From: Bifidobacterium anseris
GTDB lineage: Bacteria; Actinomycetota; Actinomycetes; Actinomycetales; Bifidobacteriaceae
Assembly: GCF_002860345.1 (NCBI RefSeq)
Contig: NZ_NMYC01000001.1
Location: forward strand, 806,001-870,000
Direction of reading: 5' to 3'
DNA: 64,000 nucleotides
The position numbers were made by a program, and so were the translations under genes. Of this stretch, positions 49,244 through 58,222 are shown piece after piece. The notes under the pieces were generated by a model. The model did not search any database. It was not told the DNA's origin and saw only the letters and a program-made list of their open reading frames with translations. How positions within the stretch are numbered: position 1 is the first letter of the stretch; every line of letters starts with the position of its first letter.

Positions 49244-50278
49244 ATGCCACAAGCATATGAAGACGCGGGTGTGAGCGTCGAAGCCGGCTACGAAGTGGTC
49301 AAGCGCATCAAATCGCACGTCGCACGCACGGATCGCCCGGGCGTCGTCAGCGGCATCGGCGGTTTCGGAGGTCTCTTCGACCTCGCCTCGCTCGACTACA
49401 AAGAGCCGGTGCTCATCTCCGGCACCGACGGCGTCGGCACGAAGCTCGTCATCGCCAAGCTCATGGACAAGCACGACACGATCGGCGTCGACTGCGTCGC
49501 GATGTGCGTCAACGACGTCGTCGCCCAGGGCGCGCAGCCGCTGTTCTTCCTCGACTACATCGCCTGCGGCAAGAACGACCCGGCCGTGCTCGAACAGGTC
49601 GTCTCCGGCGTCGCCGACGGCTGCGTGCAAGCCGGCGCCGCACTCATCGGCGGCGAGACCGCCGAGATGCCGGGCATGTACGACGCCGACGAATACGATC
49701 TGGCAGGCTTCACGGTCGGCTGCGTCGAGCGCGCGAAGATCGTCGACGGCTCCGCGATCCGCTCCGGCGACGTCCTCATCGGCCTGCCGTCAACCGGCGT
49801 GCATTCAAACGGCTTCTCGCTCGTGCGCAAGGCGCTTTTCGAGCAGGCCGGCTACACGGTGCACACGCGCCTGCCCGAGCTGGGCGACCGTGAGCTCGGC
49901 GACGTGCTGCTCACGCCGACGAAGATCTACGTCAACGCGCTCATGCCGCTGTTCGAGGCCGACCTCGTGCACGGCGTCGCCCACATCACCGGCGGCGGCT
50001 TCATCGAGAACGTGCCGCGCATGCTGCCTGACGGCCTCGCCGCGCGCATCGACCTGAGCGCCTGGCCGGTGCCGCCGATCTTCGACGTCATCGAGAAGGC
50101 CGGCGACGTCGACCATATGGAGATGTACAACATCTTCAACATGGGCATCGGCATGGTCGTCGCCGTGCCCGCCGACCGCGTCGACGAGGTCATGAACCTG
50201 CTCGACCACGCGGGCGAGGCGGCGTACCGCATCGGCGCCGTCGTCGACAAGTCCGGACAGGACGTCGAGCTCGTCTGA
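49244..50278 (+). CDS. purM: AIR synthetase (phosphoribosylformylglycinamidine cyclo-ligase)
   Basis: Closes FGAM to AIR. 344 residues with [59 protein letters not shown] and [16 protein letters not shown], all family blocks. An AGGAAGG site lies before the ATG. Lies 90 bp after purF. Confidence 0.98.
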   Translation: MPQAYEDAGVSVEAGYEVVKRIKSHVARTDRPGVVSGIGGFGGLFDLASLDYKEPVLISGTDGVGTKLVIAKLMDKHDTIGVDCVAMCVNDVVAQGAQPLFFLDYIACGKNDPAVLEQVVSGVADGCVQAGAALIGGETAEMPGMYDADEYDLAGFTVGCVERAKIVDGSAIRSGDVLIGLPSTGVHSNGFSLVRKALFEQAGYTVHTRLPELGDRELGDVLLTPTKIYVNALMPLFEADLVHGVAHITGGGFIENVPRMLPDGLAARIDLSAWPVPPIFDVIEKAGDVDHMEMYNIFNMGIGMVVAVPADRVDEVMNLLDHAGEAAYRIGAVVDKSGQDVELV

Positions 50279-50285
50279 GCCATCC

Positions 50286-50316
50286 GAAGGCCGTGCGCGT
50301 CACGCGTGCGGCCTTC
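50286..50316 (+). terminator. Hairpin between purM and purD
   Basis: About 15-bp imperfect stem (50286-50300 with 50302-50316). It could partly terminate the purF-purM transcript; no T tract. Confidence 0.45.
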
Positions 50317-50392
50317 CGCGTTGTCTTCCCCCGACGATTTTGCGTTGTTTCCAACGATTTTTTTCAACCACTCCCCCGAAGAAAGAAGAGAC

Positions 50393-51658
50393 ATGAAGGT
50401 TTTGGTCATCGGTTCCGGTGCGCGTGAGCATGCGATCGCCGACGCGCTGCTGCGCGGCGGCAGCGTCGAAGAGGTCACCGTCGCCCCGGGCAACCCGGGC
50501 ATGGAGCTCGACGAGGGCATCCGCACACTGCAGCTCGCGCCGTCGAATCAGGCCGCGCTCATCGACTTCGTGCGCAACAACGACTACGACTGGGTCTTCG
50601 TCGGCCCCGAGGTCCCGCTCATCGACGGCATCGTCGACGCCTTCGCCGAAGCCGGCATCAAGGCCTTCGGCCCGCGCAAGGCCGCCGCGCAGATCGAAGG
50701 CTCGAAGGACTTCGCCAAGCAGCTCATGGAGCGCTACGGCATTCCGACGGCCGCCTACAGGACCTTCGACGAGCTCGCCCCGGCCGTCGAATACGTGCAC
50801 GAGCACGGCGCGCCGATCGTCATCAAGGCGGACGGTCTGGCCGCCGGCAAGGGCGTGACCGTCGCGATGGATGAAGAGACGGCCGTCGCCGCGCTCAACG
50901 ACATCTTCGTCGACCATCGTTTCGGCTCGGCCGGAGCGAAGGTCGTCATCGAGGACTTCCTCGAAGGTCAGGAGTTCTCGCTGATGAGCTTCGTCAACGG
51001 CACCAACTTCTGGCCGATGCCGATCAGTCAGGACCACAAGCGCGCCTACGACGACGACCAGGGTCCGAACACCGGCGGCATGGGTGCCTACAGCCCGGTT
51101 CCGCAGATCGGCCAGGACGTCATCGACGAGGCGATCTCGACGATCGTCAAGCCGACCGTCGAGGCGATGGCGCAGGACGGCACGCCATTCACCGGCATCC
51201 TCTACGCCGGCCTCATCGCGACCGCTGACGGCCCGAAGGTCATCGAGTTCAACGCACGCTTCGGCGACCCGGAGACCGAGGTCGTGCTGCCGAAGCTCAC
51301 GAGCGATCTCGGCACTGCGATCGACGCGATCCTCAACGGCGAGACGCCCGAGTTCACGTGGGACGAGGACAACGCGACGCTCGGCGTCGTGCTCGCCTCC
51401 GACGGCTATCCGAACGACGTCGTCAAGGGCGCGCGCATCCCCGAGCTGCACGTCGACGCCGACTCGCACGTCTATTACGCGGGCGTCGCGCGCGACGGTG
51501 ACGGCCTCGTCGCGAACTCCGGCCGCGTGCTGCTCGTCGAATCCTCGGCGCCGACGCTCGCCGAGGCGCAGCGCAAGGTCTACGCGATCCTCGACGGCGC
51601 CGACACGACCGGCATGTTCTACCGTCACGACATCGGCGCGAAGGCGCTCAAGGGCTGA
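50393..51658 (+). CDS. purD: Phosphoribosylamine-glycine ligase (GAR synthetase)
   Basis: Joins phosphoribosylamine and glycine. 421 residues, ATP-grasp: KVLVIGSGAREHAIADAL, FVGPEVPLIDGIVDAF, IKADGLAAGKGVTVA, and GGMGAYSPVPQI, ending with FNARFGDPETEVVLP. The start at 50393 (MKVLVIG) follows GAAAGAAGAG; the frame is open further up. Completes the purF-purM-purD group. Confidence 0.97.
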   Translation: MKVLVIGSGAREHAIADALLRGGSVEEVTVAPGNPGMELDEGIRTLQLAPSNQAALIDFVRNNDYDWVFVGPEVPLIDGIVDAFAEAGIKAFGPRKAAAQIEGSKDFAKQLMERYGIPTAAYRTFDELAPAVEYVHEHGAPIVIKADGLAAGKGVTVAMDEETAVAALNDIFVDHRFGSAGAKVVIEDFLEGQEFSLMSFVNGTNFWPMPISQDHKRAYDDDQGPNTGGMGAYSPVPQIGQDVIDEAISTIVKPTVEAMAQDGTPFTGILYAGLIATADGPKVIEFNARFGDPETEVVLPKLTSDLGTAIDAILNGETPEFTWDEDNATLGVVLASDGYPNDVVKGARIPELHVDADSHVYYAGVARDGDGLVANSGRVLLVESSAPTLAEAQRKVYAILDGADTTGMFYRHDIGAKALKG

Positions 51659-51684
51659 CGGCACCTAATACCATCTTCATAGCA

Positions 51685-51711
51685 CGGGGCGGCATCGATG
51701 ATGCCGCCCCG
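51685..51711 (+). terminator. Terminator of purD
   Basis: Perfect 11-bp stem (51685-51695 with 51701-51711), 27 bp past the stop. Confidence 0.75.
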
Positions 51712-51905
51712 CTATTCGTTCGAGCCGGCTACACGTCATGCACGGTTCCGTCATCCAACATGATCTTCGGCATTTATGTCATTCCACCACATATCTCAAT
51801 GGCCTCACCATACAATCCCATACCCAAAATGTGCACAGTGATGGACAGAACCTCAACGCTTCATCCATGATGTCCCAAAGCTTCAATGAAGAAACGGGGA
51901 TAGCG

Positions 51906-52532
51906 ATGAGGAAGATGATTGCCTTACTCTCAGCATTATGCGTTGCGGCCATACTGGCAGGTTGCGGCCAATCACAATCCGCACAACCAGTCAATTTCGA
52001 CAAGAACGATGTCACGTTCACGGGAGCAAATTCCGTCACTTTTCAAAAAGCATACGATATGACACAATCCGATGTCGTACGAAAGATGCTCATCGATGAG
52101 CATATTACCGATGCGGAATTTGATCAGGTAAGACAGATGTATGCCGACTGCCTCGGGGAGAAGGGCGCCACCGTGGAATACGAGGGAACGGACGGCAGAA
52201 GAAGTGAACGTTTTCCTCCCGGAGTCAGCGTCGATCAAATAGATGAATACATACAAGAATGTGTCGCCGACACTGCGTTGCCTTATGTAGAGCAGCTGCA
52301 TCAGCTCGATGGGCAAGATCCCGACTCCGATTCCGTGGAGGCGCTTGTCGCCTGCCTCAAGCGTCATGATATTGCCGACCAGACAATGACCGCCGACGAC
52401 TACAAGCGCATCGTCACCGACCCCAACCTCGACGACGAGTATTTCGGCAAATACTTCAACGAGCAACGTGCCGACTACGACGCCGAGAAATCACCCGCCT
52501 ACTGGGCCTGCAACGCCAACCCCAACGCATAA
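51906..52532 (+). CDS. Lipoprotein of unknown function
   Basis: 208 residues with a signal peptide and lipobox (MRKMIALLSALCVAAILAGC, lipid-bearing Cys20), so it is anchored outside the membrane. The mature part is acidic (DKNDVTFTGANSVTFQKAYD, DQVRQMYADCLGEKGATVEY) with Cys residues that may pair. No family recognised. Base composition is AT-richer than neighbours over the first half, suggesting recent acquisition. Start at 51906 is set by the signal peptide; the frame is open to 51738. Precedes an ABC-type gene set after 36 bp. Confidence 0.75.
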   Translation: MRKMIALLSALCVAAILAGCGQSQSAQPVNFDKNDVTFTGANSVTFQKAYDMTQSDVVRKMLIDEHITDAEFDQVRQMYADCLGEKGATVEYEGTDGRRSERFPPGVSVDQIDEYIQECVADTALPYVEQLHQLDGQDPDSDSVEALVACLKRHDIADQTMTADDYKRIVTDPNLDDEYFGKYFNEQRADYDAEKSPAYWACNANPNA

Positions 52533-52568
52533 GGCCGAATTCGCAACATCACGAGAGAAGCCATCCCC

Positions 52569-53723
52569 ATGAACAATCACACGCACCCAAGGAGCATGCG
52601 CCACACGCCGCGCATCAGCATGTCAGTCATCGTGTTGCTTTGCGCGGTCATGCTCGCCATCGGCATGGGACTTGCATTGCTTCTCATACGCCCCATCCCT
52701 CCCAAGGACCTTGACTCGAAGGCGACAGCCGGCACGATGACCGTCGAGGACGGCGTCTTCGACGATCGGCGCGCCGTGACCTTCCGTCTCACCCAAAGCA
52801 GCGCTTCGACATTGCAGATGCCGCAGGACGGGACGCTCACCTCCTCCACCTGCACCGCCGGCGCCGCATTGCATTCGGGAACGTCGATGTTCTCCATCAA
52901 CGATCATGCCGTGCTGTCGCTGCATACCAGCATCCCGTTGTACCGGCCGCTCGCCATCGGCACGCAGGGAAACGATGTGCGCTCGTTGCATGACGCACTA
53001 CGTGACCTTGGATATGCGGCCCCCGATACGGATACGTTCTCCTCCGACTCCATCGCCGCGTTCAACGCGCTCGCCGAGAAGACCGGGGCTCCCCTCATCA
53101 CGGCGGACAACGGATGGAGCTTCAATCCAGCTCAGATTCTGTGGCAACCCGCCAGTGCGATGACAATCCGTCAATGCCCGGTGCGAGTCGGCGCGCAGGT
53201 CCATGCAGGAGACAACATCGCACAAACCGCCCCGATCATCACCAACGTCGCAATCATCCGTACTCCCGAAAATGCGGACGGGCAGCCGGCGGCGGGTAAA
53301 CGCACGGTGACGATATCCGACAAGACCTTCGAAATAGACGACGATGTCACACAGATGAACGATCCGGCTTTCCTCAACGCAATCGCGGCGAGCCGCGAAT
53401 ACCAGTCGATGCTCTCCGGCAGCGGATCGGGCGTTTCGGCATCGTCGTCCTCGGGCGCATCACCACAGCAATCCGCCGCAGCAGACGGCTCGTCCGTCGA
53501 CGTCATCTATCAGTGGTCGCTGGCAGAACCGCGCGCAGTATCGATCGTTCCTCCGTCCGCACTGACCGGTGTAAGCAGCGGGAAGGGCTGCGTGACCGTC
53601 GACGGCAGGCCACAGCAGGTGACGATCGTGGCCTCGCAGCTGGGAAGATCGATGGTCTCCCCGCAATCAGGCACATTGGAGCATGTTGACGTGCCCGCCG
53701 ACAAGACGGTGAGTTGCCGATGA
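52569..53723 (+). CDS. Membrane-anchored adaptor with peptidoglycan-binding motif
   Basis: 384 residues. N-terminal transmembrane helix (SVIVLLCAVMLAIGMGLALL, about 19-38), exported part with a peptidoglycan-binding-1-like motif (IGTQGNDVRSLHDALRDLGY, about residues 138-157), then a C-terminal region that resembles efflux-adaptor beta domains (QWSLAEPRAVSIVPPSALTG). This is typical of adaptor proteins for ABC exporters. Overlaps the ATPase start (ATGA). Transported substance unknown. Confidence 0.72.
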   Translation: MNNHTHPRSMRHTPRISMSVIVLLCAVMLAIGMGLALLLIRPIPPKDLDSKATAGTMTVEDGVFDDRRAVTFRLTQSSASTLQMPQDGTLTSSTCTAGAALHSGTSMFSINDHAVLSLHTSIPLYRPLAIGTQGNDVRSLHDALRDLGYAAPDTDTFSSDSIAAFNALAEKTGAPLITADNGWSFNPAQILWQPASAMTIRQCPVRVGAQVHAGDNIAQTAPIITNVAIIRTPENADGQPAAGKRTVTISDKTFEIDDDVTQMNDPAFLNAIAASREYQSMLSGSGSGVSASSSSGASPQQSAAADGSSVDVIYQWSLAEPRAVSIVPPSALTGVSSGKGCVTVDGRPQQVTIVASQLGRSMVSPQSGTLEHVDVPADKTVSCR

Positions 53724-54367
53724 ACGCGGCGAACACAATGGACGCAACGGTCCTGTTGCACGATGTGGGCCACGCCTTCCATGCGAGCCACGGAGGTCAT
53801 GATGGTGCGGACATGCTGTTCCATGGCCTCACACGCCGATTGGACGCAGGTCACGTCTATGCATTGATCGGACCGTCCGGCTCAGGCAAATCCACGTTGC
53901 TTTCGATCATCGCCGGATGGATCACGCCGTTGGAGGGAAGCGTCGAACGTGTGCATTGCGAACAGCTGCATTGGGTGCAGCAGAACCCGCACGGCGTCGC
54001 GTACCGTAGCGCTCTCGATCATATGACATTGCCGTTCATCGCACGCGGCGAGCGTCGCGAGGCGGCGAACCGCCACGCGCTTGCGCTGCTTGCCGCTTTT
54101 GGACTCAAATCCCTTGCCATGCGCAGGTTCTGCGACCTGTCCGGCGGCGAAGCGCAACGTCTGATGCTCGCTCGAGGCATCGCCACCGCACCCCAGCTGC
54201 TGCTTGTGGATGAGCCGACCGCGCAGCTCGACCGGCACACCGCGAAGGAAGTGAACGACCATCTTCACGCGTTGGGCCGATCCGGCGTCATCGTCGTCAT
54301 CGCCACCCACGATCCAGATACCCGCGACGCATGCACCGACGTGATCGATCTGAGGGACTACCAATGA
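53720..54367 (+). CDS. ABC transporter ATP-binding protein
   Basis: 215 residues with Walker A GPSGSGKST (residues 51-59), Q-loop, signature LSGGEAQRLMLARG and Walker B LLLVDEPT; LolD/MacB-like. The ATG at 53720 overlaps the previous stop; ATG at 53714 also exists. Its stop overlaps the permease start, so lipoprotein, adaptor, ATPase and permease form one unit. Confidence 0.9.
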   Translation: MNAANTMDATVLLHDVGHAFHASHGGHDGADMLFHGLTRRLDAGHVYALIGPSGSGKSTLLSIIAGWITPLEGSVERVHCEQLHWVQQNPHGVAYRSALDHMTLPFIARGERREAANRHALALLAAFGLKSLAMRRFCDLSGGEAQRLMLARGIATAPQLLLVDEPTAQLDRHTAKEVNDHLHALGRSGVIVVIATHDPDTRDACTDVIDLRDYQ

Positions 54368-55515
54368 GCGCAGCACGGAACGGGCACAGTTGGGCACAGC
54401 GAGCGCAGATGCGGCTGCGCGGCGTGACCAGCGAAGCCATGCGCGACATCCTTACCGGCACGACGCATGCGTTGCTGTACGCGGCGGCGCTTATGGCCAT
54501 CATGCTCGCCGCCGCAGGTGCTGAGCTGTTCCAACTGCGCTCGATCGGCGAACGCATCGACGACTACGTCTCCTCGGGGGCCTCGACCTACGTCGTGGAG
54601 TATCCCGGCCGCATCGACGCGCGATCCTGCGAGTCGCTCGCCGACGTCCCGGGAGTGCATGCCGCCGGCGCGATCCGGACCGCCGAGACGCGCATATCGT
54701 TCGCCGTACTCCCCTCCACGTCGCTGCCGCTGCTGGAGGCGACGCCGGGCGCGGTGCAGGCGCTGGCCTCCGCGAACAGCCGCGATACACGCGCGCTTAC
54801 CGGCTCCGAATCGAGCGGCATCTGGCCGTCCGGTCAGGCTGCCGAGACGCTCGGCCTGGCAAGCGGGCAGACGGCGAGGCTCGCCGACGACACACCGGCG
54901 ACAATCGCCGGGGTCTACCCTTCCCCCGAGGACGGACGCAGCTCCAATGCAACCTATGCCGTCGTGCAGCCGGTGCCCCGGGACGGCGTATTCGACGAAT
55001 GCCTGGTGAAGACATGGCCCGTCCCCGATTCGATCGAATCATTGGCGCTGCTCAGCGTCGGCACCGTGTCCGACGACAGGGACAACCGCCCCACCGTACG
55101 GCAGCTCAACACAAGGTTCGGAGCCCGGCTTGATTCCTCCACGTTGTTCTCATCTCGCGCAACGGCGTGGATGCCCGCGCTGGCCGGAGGCGTCGCATTG
55201 GCGCTGGGCTTCGTCGCCGTGTGGACGCGGCGTCTCGAATTGGCGTCCGCGTTGCATTGCGGCGTACCGAAAACGGCGCTTGTGCTCCAGATGATGCTGG
55301 AGACGACCAGCTGGACGTTCGCGGCGACCGTGCTGTGTCTGCCGTTGCCGTTGTCCGTCATGCATCTGTGGGCGGGTTCCGCGCCGCAGCAGATCGTCGT
55401 TCTGACGCTGCGCCCGATGCTCGCCGCCGCTTTGGGTGCCCTCGCCGGGGCCACGGCCGGCGCGCTGTGCGTGCGCGAGCGCGACCTCTTCGCCTATTTC
55501 AAGCACCGCCTATAA
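54364..55515 (+). CDS. ABC transporter permease, FtsX-like
   Basis: 383 residues with one N-terminal helix (ALLYAAALMAIMLAAAGAEL), a large exported domain, and three C-terminal helices (ALAGGVALALGFVAVWTRRL, WTFAATVLCLPLPLSVMHLW, ALGALAGATAGALCV), the four-helix layout of MacB/FtsX-type permeases. Such systems usually drive an outer component mechanically rather than carry substrate through the membrane. ATGA overlap with the ATPase gene. Confidence 0.85.
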   Translation: MSAARNGHSWAQRAQMRLRGVTSEAMRDILTGTTHALLYAAALMAIMLAAAGAELFQLRSIGERIDDYVSSGASTYVVEYPGRIDARSCESLADVPGVHAAGAIRTAETRISFAVLPSTSLPLLEATPGAVQALASANSRDTRALTGSESSGIWPSGQAAETLGLASGQTARLADDTPATIAGVYPSPEDGRSSNATYAVVQPVPRDGVFDECLVKTWPVPDSIESLALLSVGTVSDDRDNRPTVRQLNTRFGARLDSSTLFSSRATAWMPALAGGVALALGFVAVWTRRLELASALHCGVPKTALVLQMMLETTSWTFAATVLCLPLPLSVMHLWAGSAPQQIVVLTLRPMLAAALGALAGATAGALCVRERDLFAYFKHRL

Positions 55516-55548
55516 CCATCGCAGCCCTCCTGCCCGACACAATGCAGA

Positions 55549-55583
55549 CGCGGTTGCCGGCGGCATGACCGCCGGCAACCGCG
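55549..55583. terminator. Bidirectional terminator
   Basis: Perfect 15-bp stem (55549-55563 with 55569-55583) with loop CATGA, between convergent genes. Confidence 0.8.
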
Positions 55584-55603
55584 TCATAGGCCGCGTCGGA
55601 TTG

Positions 55604-57025
55604 CTACTCCTGCTGCGGCTTGGGGATCAGGAACGAGCAGGCGAGGGCGAGGGCGAGCAGGATGATGCCTCCGACCATCGACGCCATGTACCCGAAGGTC
55701 GCGCCACCGGATGCCGTGAACGCCTTCTGCAGTCCGTACAGCACCGCATAGCTCAATCCGGCTCCCAGGTTGAATGCGCCGGCGTTCAGTCCGGGCAGGT
55801 AGCCGGGATTGTCCTCCGGGGAAAGCACGATGCCCAGTCCGTTGAGCATGATGTTCGCGGTGCCCGCATACGAGACGCCGAGCACGACCGACAGGACGAT
55901 GAGGTTCCAGATCGCGGGGCCGTGGCAGACGAAGATACCGAAGACCATCGCGATCGCGGAGACGACGAGACCCGCGCGCAGCACGAAGCGGTATCCGCGC
56001 TTGGATGCGAGCACACCGGCGACGGGGCCGAAGGCCAGACCGACAAGCGCGTACGGGGTCAGCGTGAACAGCGAGACGGTGTCGGTGGAGATGCCCGCGC
56101 CGAACTGCGTGTCCTGCGCAAGCGCCGGGACGATGCCGTTCATGATCGCGAAGACACCGGTCATCGTCAGCAGCGTGGTGAGCAGCAGGCCCCAGGTGCG
56201 GCGCTGCTTGAGGTACTTGGTGGCGACCATCGGATTCTTCTTATGGTTCTCGACATGCCAGAAGCCGATGAACAGCGCGGCGCCGGCGACGAGCTCGATC
56301 GCTACGAGCCACCAGTTGGCGCCGGCGAGCTTCTGGATCTGGTCGATGGCGAGATAGACGGCGAGGAAGGCCGCGGACAGCAGCAGCACGCCAAGCCAAT
56401 CCATCTTCTCGCTCTCCTGCGCGCGGCTTTCGGTGGCGAAGAGCCAGACGAGGATGATCGCGAGGAGCGCGACGCCCGCCATCACCCAGAAGATCGAGCG
56501 GAAGCCGAAGTGGCCGGCGAGCCAGCCGCCGAGCAGCGCGTCGACGCCGCCGATGCCGCCGTTGACGGCGGTCAGGATGGCCATAAGCCGCGCATAGTGC
56601 GCATCGTCGGTGACGCGAGCGTGCAGCATGAGCAGTGTCATCGGCACGACCGGGCCTGCGACGCCCTGGATGACGCGTCCCACCATCAGCATCGGCACGT
56701 TGACGGCGAGCGCCGAGATGCAGCAGCCGATGCCGGTGAGCGCGAGCATGCCGATGAGCACCTTCTTGCGTCCTGCAAGATCGCCCAGTCGCGGCAGGAA
56801 CAGTGAGAACACGGCGCACGCGGTGAAGAACACCGTCTGTGTCATGCCTATCTGGGCGTCGTCGCTGCGCAGCTGATTGGCCATTGTGGTGAGCGCCGGG
56901 GACAGCATGGACGCATTGAGCTGGAACGCGAAGATGGCCGCCATGAGCGCGACCATGAGCGCGACGATGGATTTGCCGTCGCCGTTGTTCTTCACGGGTG
57001 CGACGGGCTTCGTCGATGTGGACAT
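55604..57025 (-). CDS. MFS transporter, probably for nucleosides
   Basis: 473 residues, 12-14 helices. LPRLGDLAGRKKVLIGMLAL (loop 2-3 signature) and a GRVIQGVAGPVVPM motif resemble the DHA2-type drug/metabolite group. It follows the nucleoside hydrolase gene on the same strand after 54 bp and is likely co-transcribed; a nucleoside or sugar substrate is inferred from that context alone. A conserved Gly-rich final part (GFNLGAG-like FNLGAGLSYAVLYG) is present. Confidence 0.8.
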   Translation of the reverse strand: MSTSTKPVAPVKNNGDGKSIVALMVALMAAIFAFQLNASMLSPALTTMANQLRSDDAQIGMTQTVFFTACAVFSLFLPRLGDLAGRKKVLIGMLALTGIGCCISALAVNVPMLMVGRVIQGVAGPVVPMTLLMLHARVTDDAHYARLMAILTAVNGGIGGVDALLGGWLAGHFGFRSIFWVMAGVALLAIILVWLFATESRAQESEKMDWLGVLLLSAAFLAVYLAIDQIQKLAGANWWLVAIELVAGAALFIGFWHVENHKKNPMVATKYLKQRRTWGLLLTTLLTMTGVFAIMNGIVPALAQDTQFGAGISTDTVSLFTLTPYALVGLAFGPVAGVLASKRGYRFVLRAGLVVSAIAMVFGIFVCHGPAIWNLIVLSVVLGVSYAGTANIMLNGLGIVLSPEDNPGYLPGLNAGAFNLGAGLSYAVLYGLQKAFTASGGATFGYMASMVGGIILLALALACSFLIPKPQQE

Positions 57026-57079
57026 GATGGATGCTTCTTTCGTTGAATCTTCGTTGATCCCTTTGGGCTTGCGCCCGGT

Positions 57080-58021
57080 TCAGCCGAGCGCCTTGATGGC
57101 GTCGATAACGAGGTTCCAGAACTTCTCGACGTCCAGATGGACGGCGACCTGCGTGTGGCATTGCTCGGCGGGCGGCTCGGCGCCACGGAAGTCGGCGACG
57201 GTCATGCCGAGGGTGAGGTCGCCGTGGATCTCCACGTCCACCGGGCAGCGCCGCGTCGTGATGACGGTGGGGTCGATGAGGTACGCGACCGTGCACGGAT
57301 CGTGCACCGGCGGATCGACGAAGTCCTGATTCTCGCGGTAGGAGGCGCGGAAGAAGTCCATGAGCCCGCTGACGAAGGATGCGAGATCGGTGCCGAGGTC
57401 CTCCATGCGCCGCTGCACGGCGGGCGTGCACAGCGCCTGATGCGTCAAGTCGAGACCCACCATCGTGATGGGCCAGGATTCGTTGAACACGATGTGCGCA
57501 GCTTCGGGGTCGACCTTCACGTTGAATTCGGCGACGGCGCTCCAGTTGCCCACATGGTAGCCGCCTCCCATCAGGACGACCTCCTTGACGCGTTCGACGA
57601 TGCGCGGTTCGAGGCGGGCCGCCATCGCGATGTTCGTCAACGGGCCAGTCGGCACGAGCGTGATCGTCTGCGGCGGGTTGGACATGATCGTGTCGATGAT
57701 CCAGTTGACGGCGTGTCCTTCGTCGAGCGGGCGGCTCGGCACCGGCAGCTCGACGCCGTCGAGTCCGCTCTGGCCGTGGATCGTCGCGGCGGCTTCGGGC
57801 TCGCGGATGAGCGGGCGTCCACAGCCCATGTGCACCGGCACATCGACGGCATGCGCCTTCTCCAGGACGGCGCGGGCGTTGTAGGTCACCTTGTCGAGGC
57901 TCTGGTTGCCGCCGACGGTGGTCACGCCCAGCAAGTCGATCGCGGGGTTGCCGAGGGCGAGCAGGATGGCCACGGCGTCGTCATGCCCGGGATCGCAGTC
58001 GAGGATGATCTTCTTTCCCAT
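57080..58021 (-). CDS. Inosine/uridine-preferring nucleoside hydrolase
   Basis: Hydrolyses ribonucleosides to base and ribose. 313 residues with the Ca2+ motif LDCDPGHDDAVAILLA, VPTGPLTNIAMAA, VVLMGGGYHVGNWSAVAEFN, and HDPCTVAYLIDP carrying the later His. AAAGGAG lies six bases before the chosen ATG (58021); seven more codons are open. A LacI-type palindrome lies 78 bp upstream. Confidence 0.92.
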   Translation of the reverse strand: MGKKIILDCDPGHDDAVAILLALGNPAIDLLGVTTVGGNQSLDKVTYNARAVLEKAHAVDVPVHMGCGRPLIREPEAAATIHGQSGLDGVELPVPSRPLDEGHAVNWIIDTIMSNPPQTITLVPTGPLTNIAMAARLEPRIVERVKEVVLMGGGYHVGNWSAVAEFNVKVDPEAAHIVFNESWPITMVGLDLTHQALCTPAVQRRMEDLGTDLASFVSGLMDFFRASYRENQDFVDPPVHDPCTVAYLIDPTVITTRRCPVDVEIHGDLTLGMTVADFRGAEPPAEQCHTQVAVHLDVEKFWNLVIDAIKALG

Positions 58022-58098
58022 GGTATTCTCCTTTGAATCCAATCTCAGCGGCGATGCGCACAGGCTTATCTATCCGTGCATCACATCATCACCACGTC

Positions 58099-58114
58099 GG
58101 TAAAACGTTTTACC
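58099..58114 (-). promoter_or_regulatory. LacI-type operator upstream of the nucleoside hydrolase gene
   Basis: GGTAAAACGTTTTACC, a perfect 16-bp palindrome with the central CG of LacI-family sites, 78 bp before the ATG. No LacI-family gene is in the window. Confidence 0.75.
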
Positions 58115-58143
58115 AACTACAAGAATAGACGATGACAACAAAA

Positions 58144-58180
58144 TCCCCCGAGATTTTACTCTGGGTAAAATGTCAGGGGA
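58144..58180 (-). terminator. Terminator of the LTA-synthase-like gene
   Basis: Sixteen-bp stem with two or three mismatches (58144-58159 with 58165-58180), followed on the minus strand by TTTTGTTG. Its core ATTTTAC-5-GTAAAAT resembles the nearby LacI-type half-sites and could double as an operator. Confidence 0.7.
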
Positions 58181-58222
58181 TCGTGATGTGCATACCGGCG
58201 ACGCCGCGCGGGGCGGCCGGTC

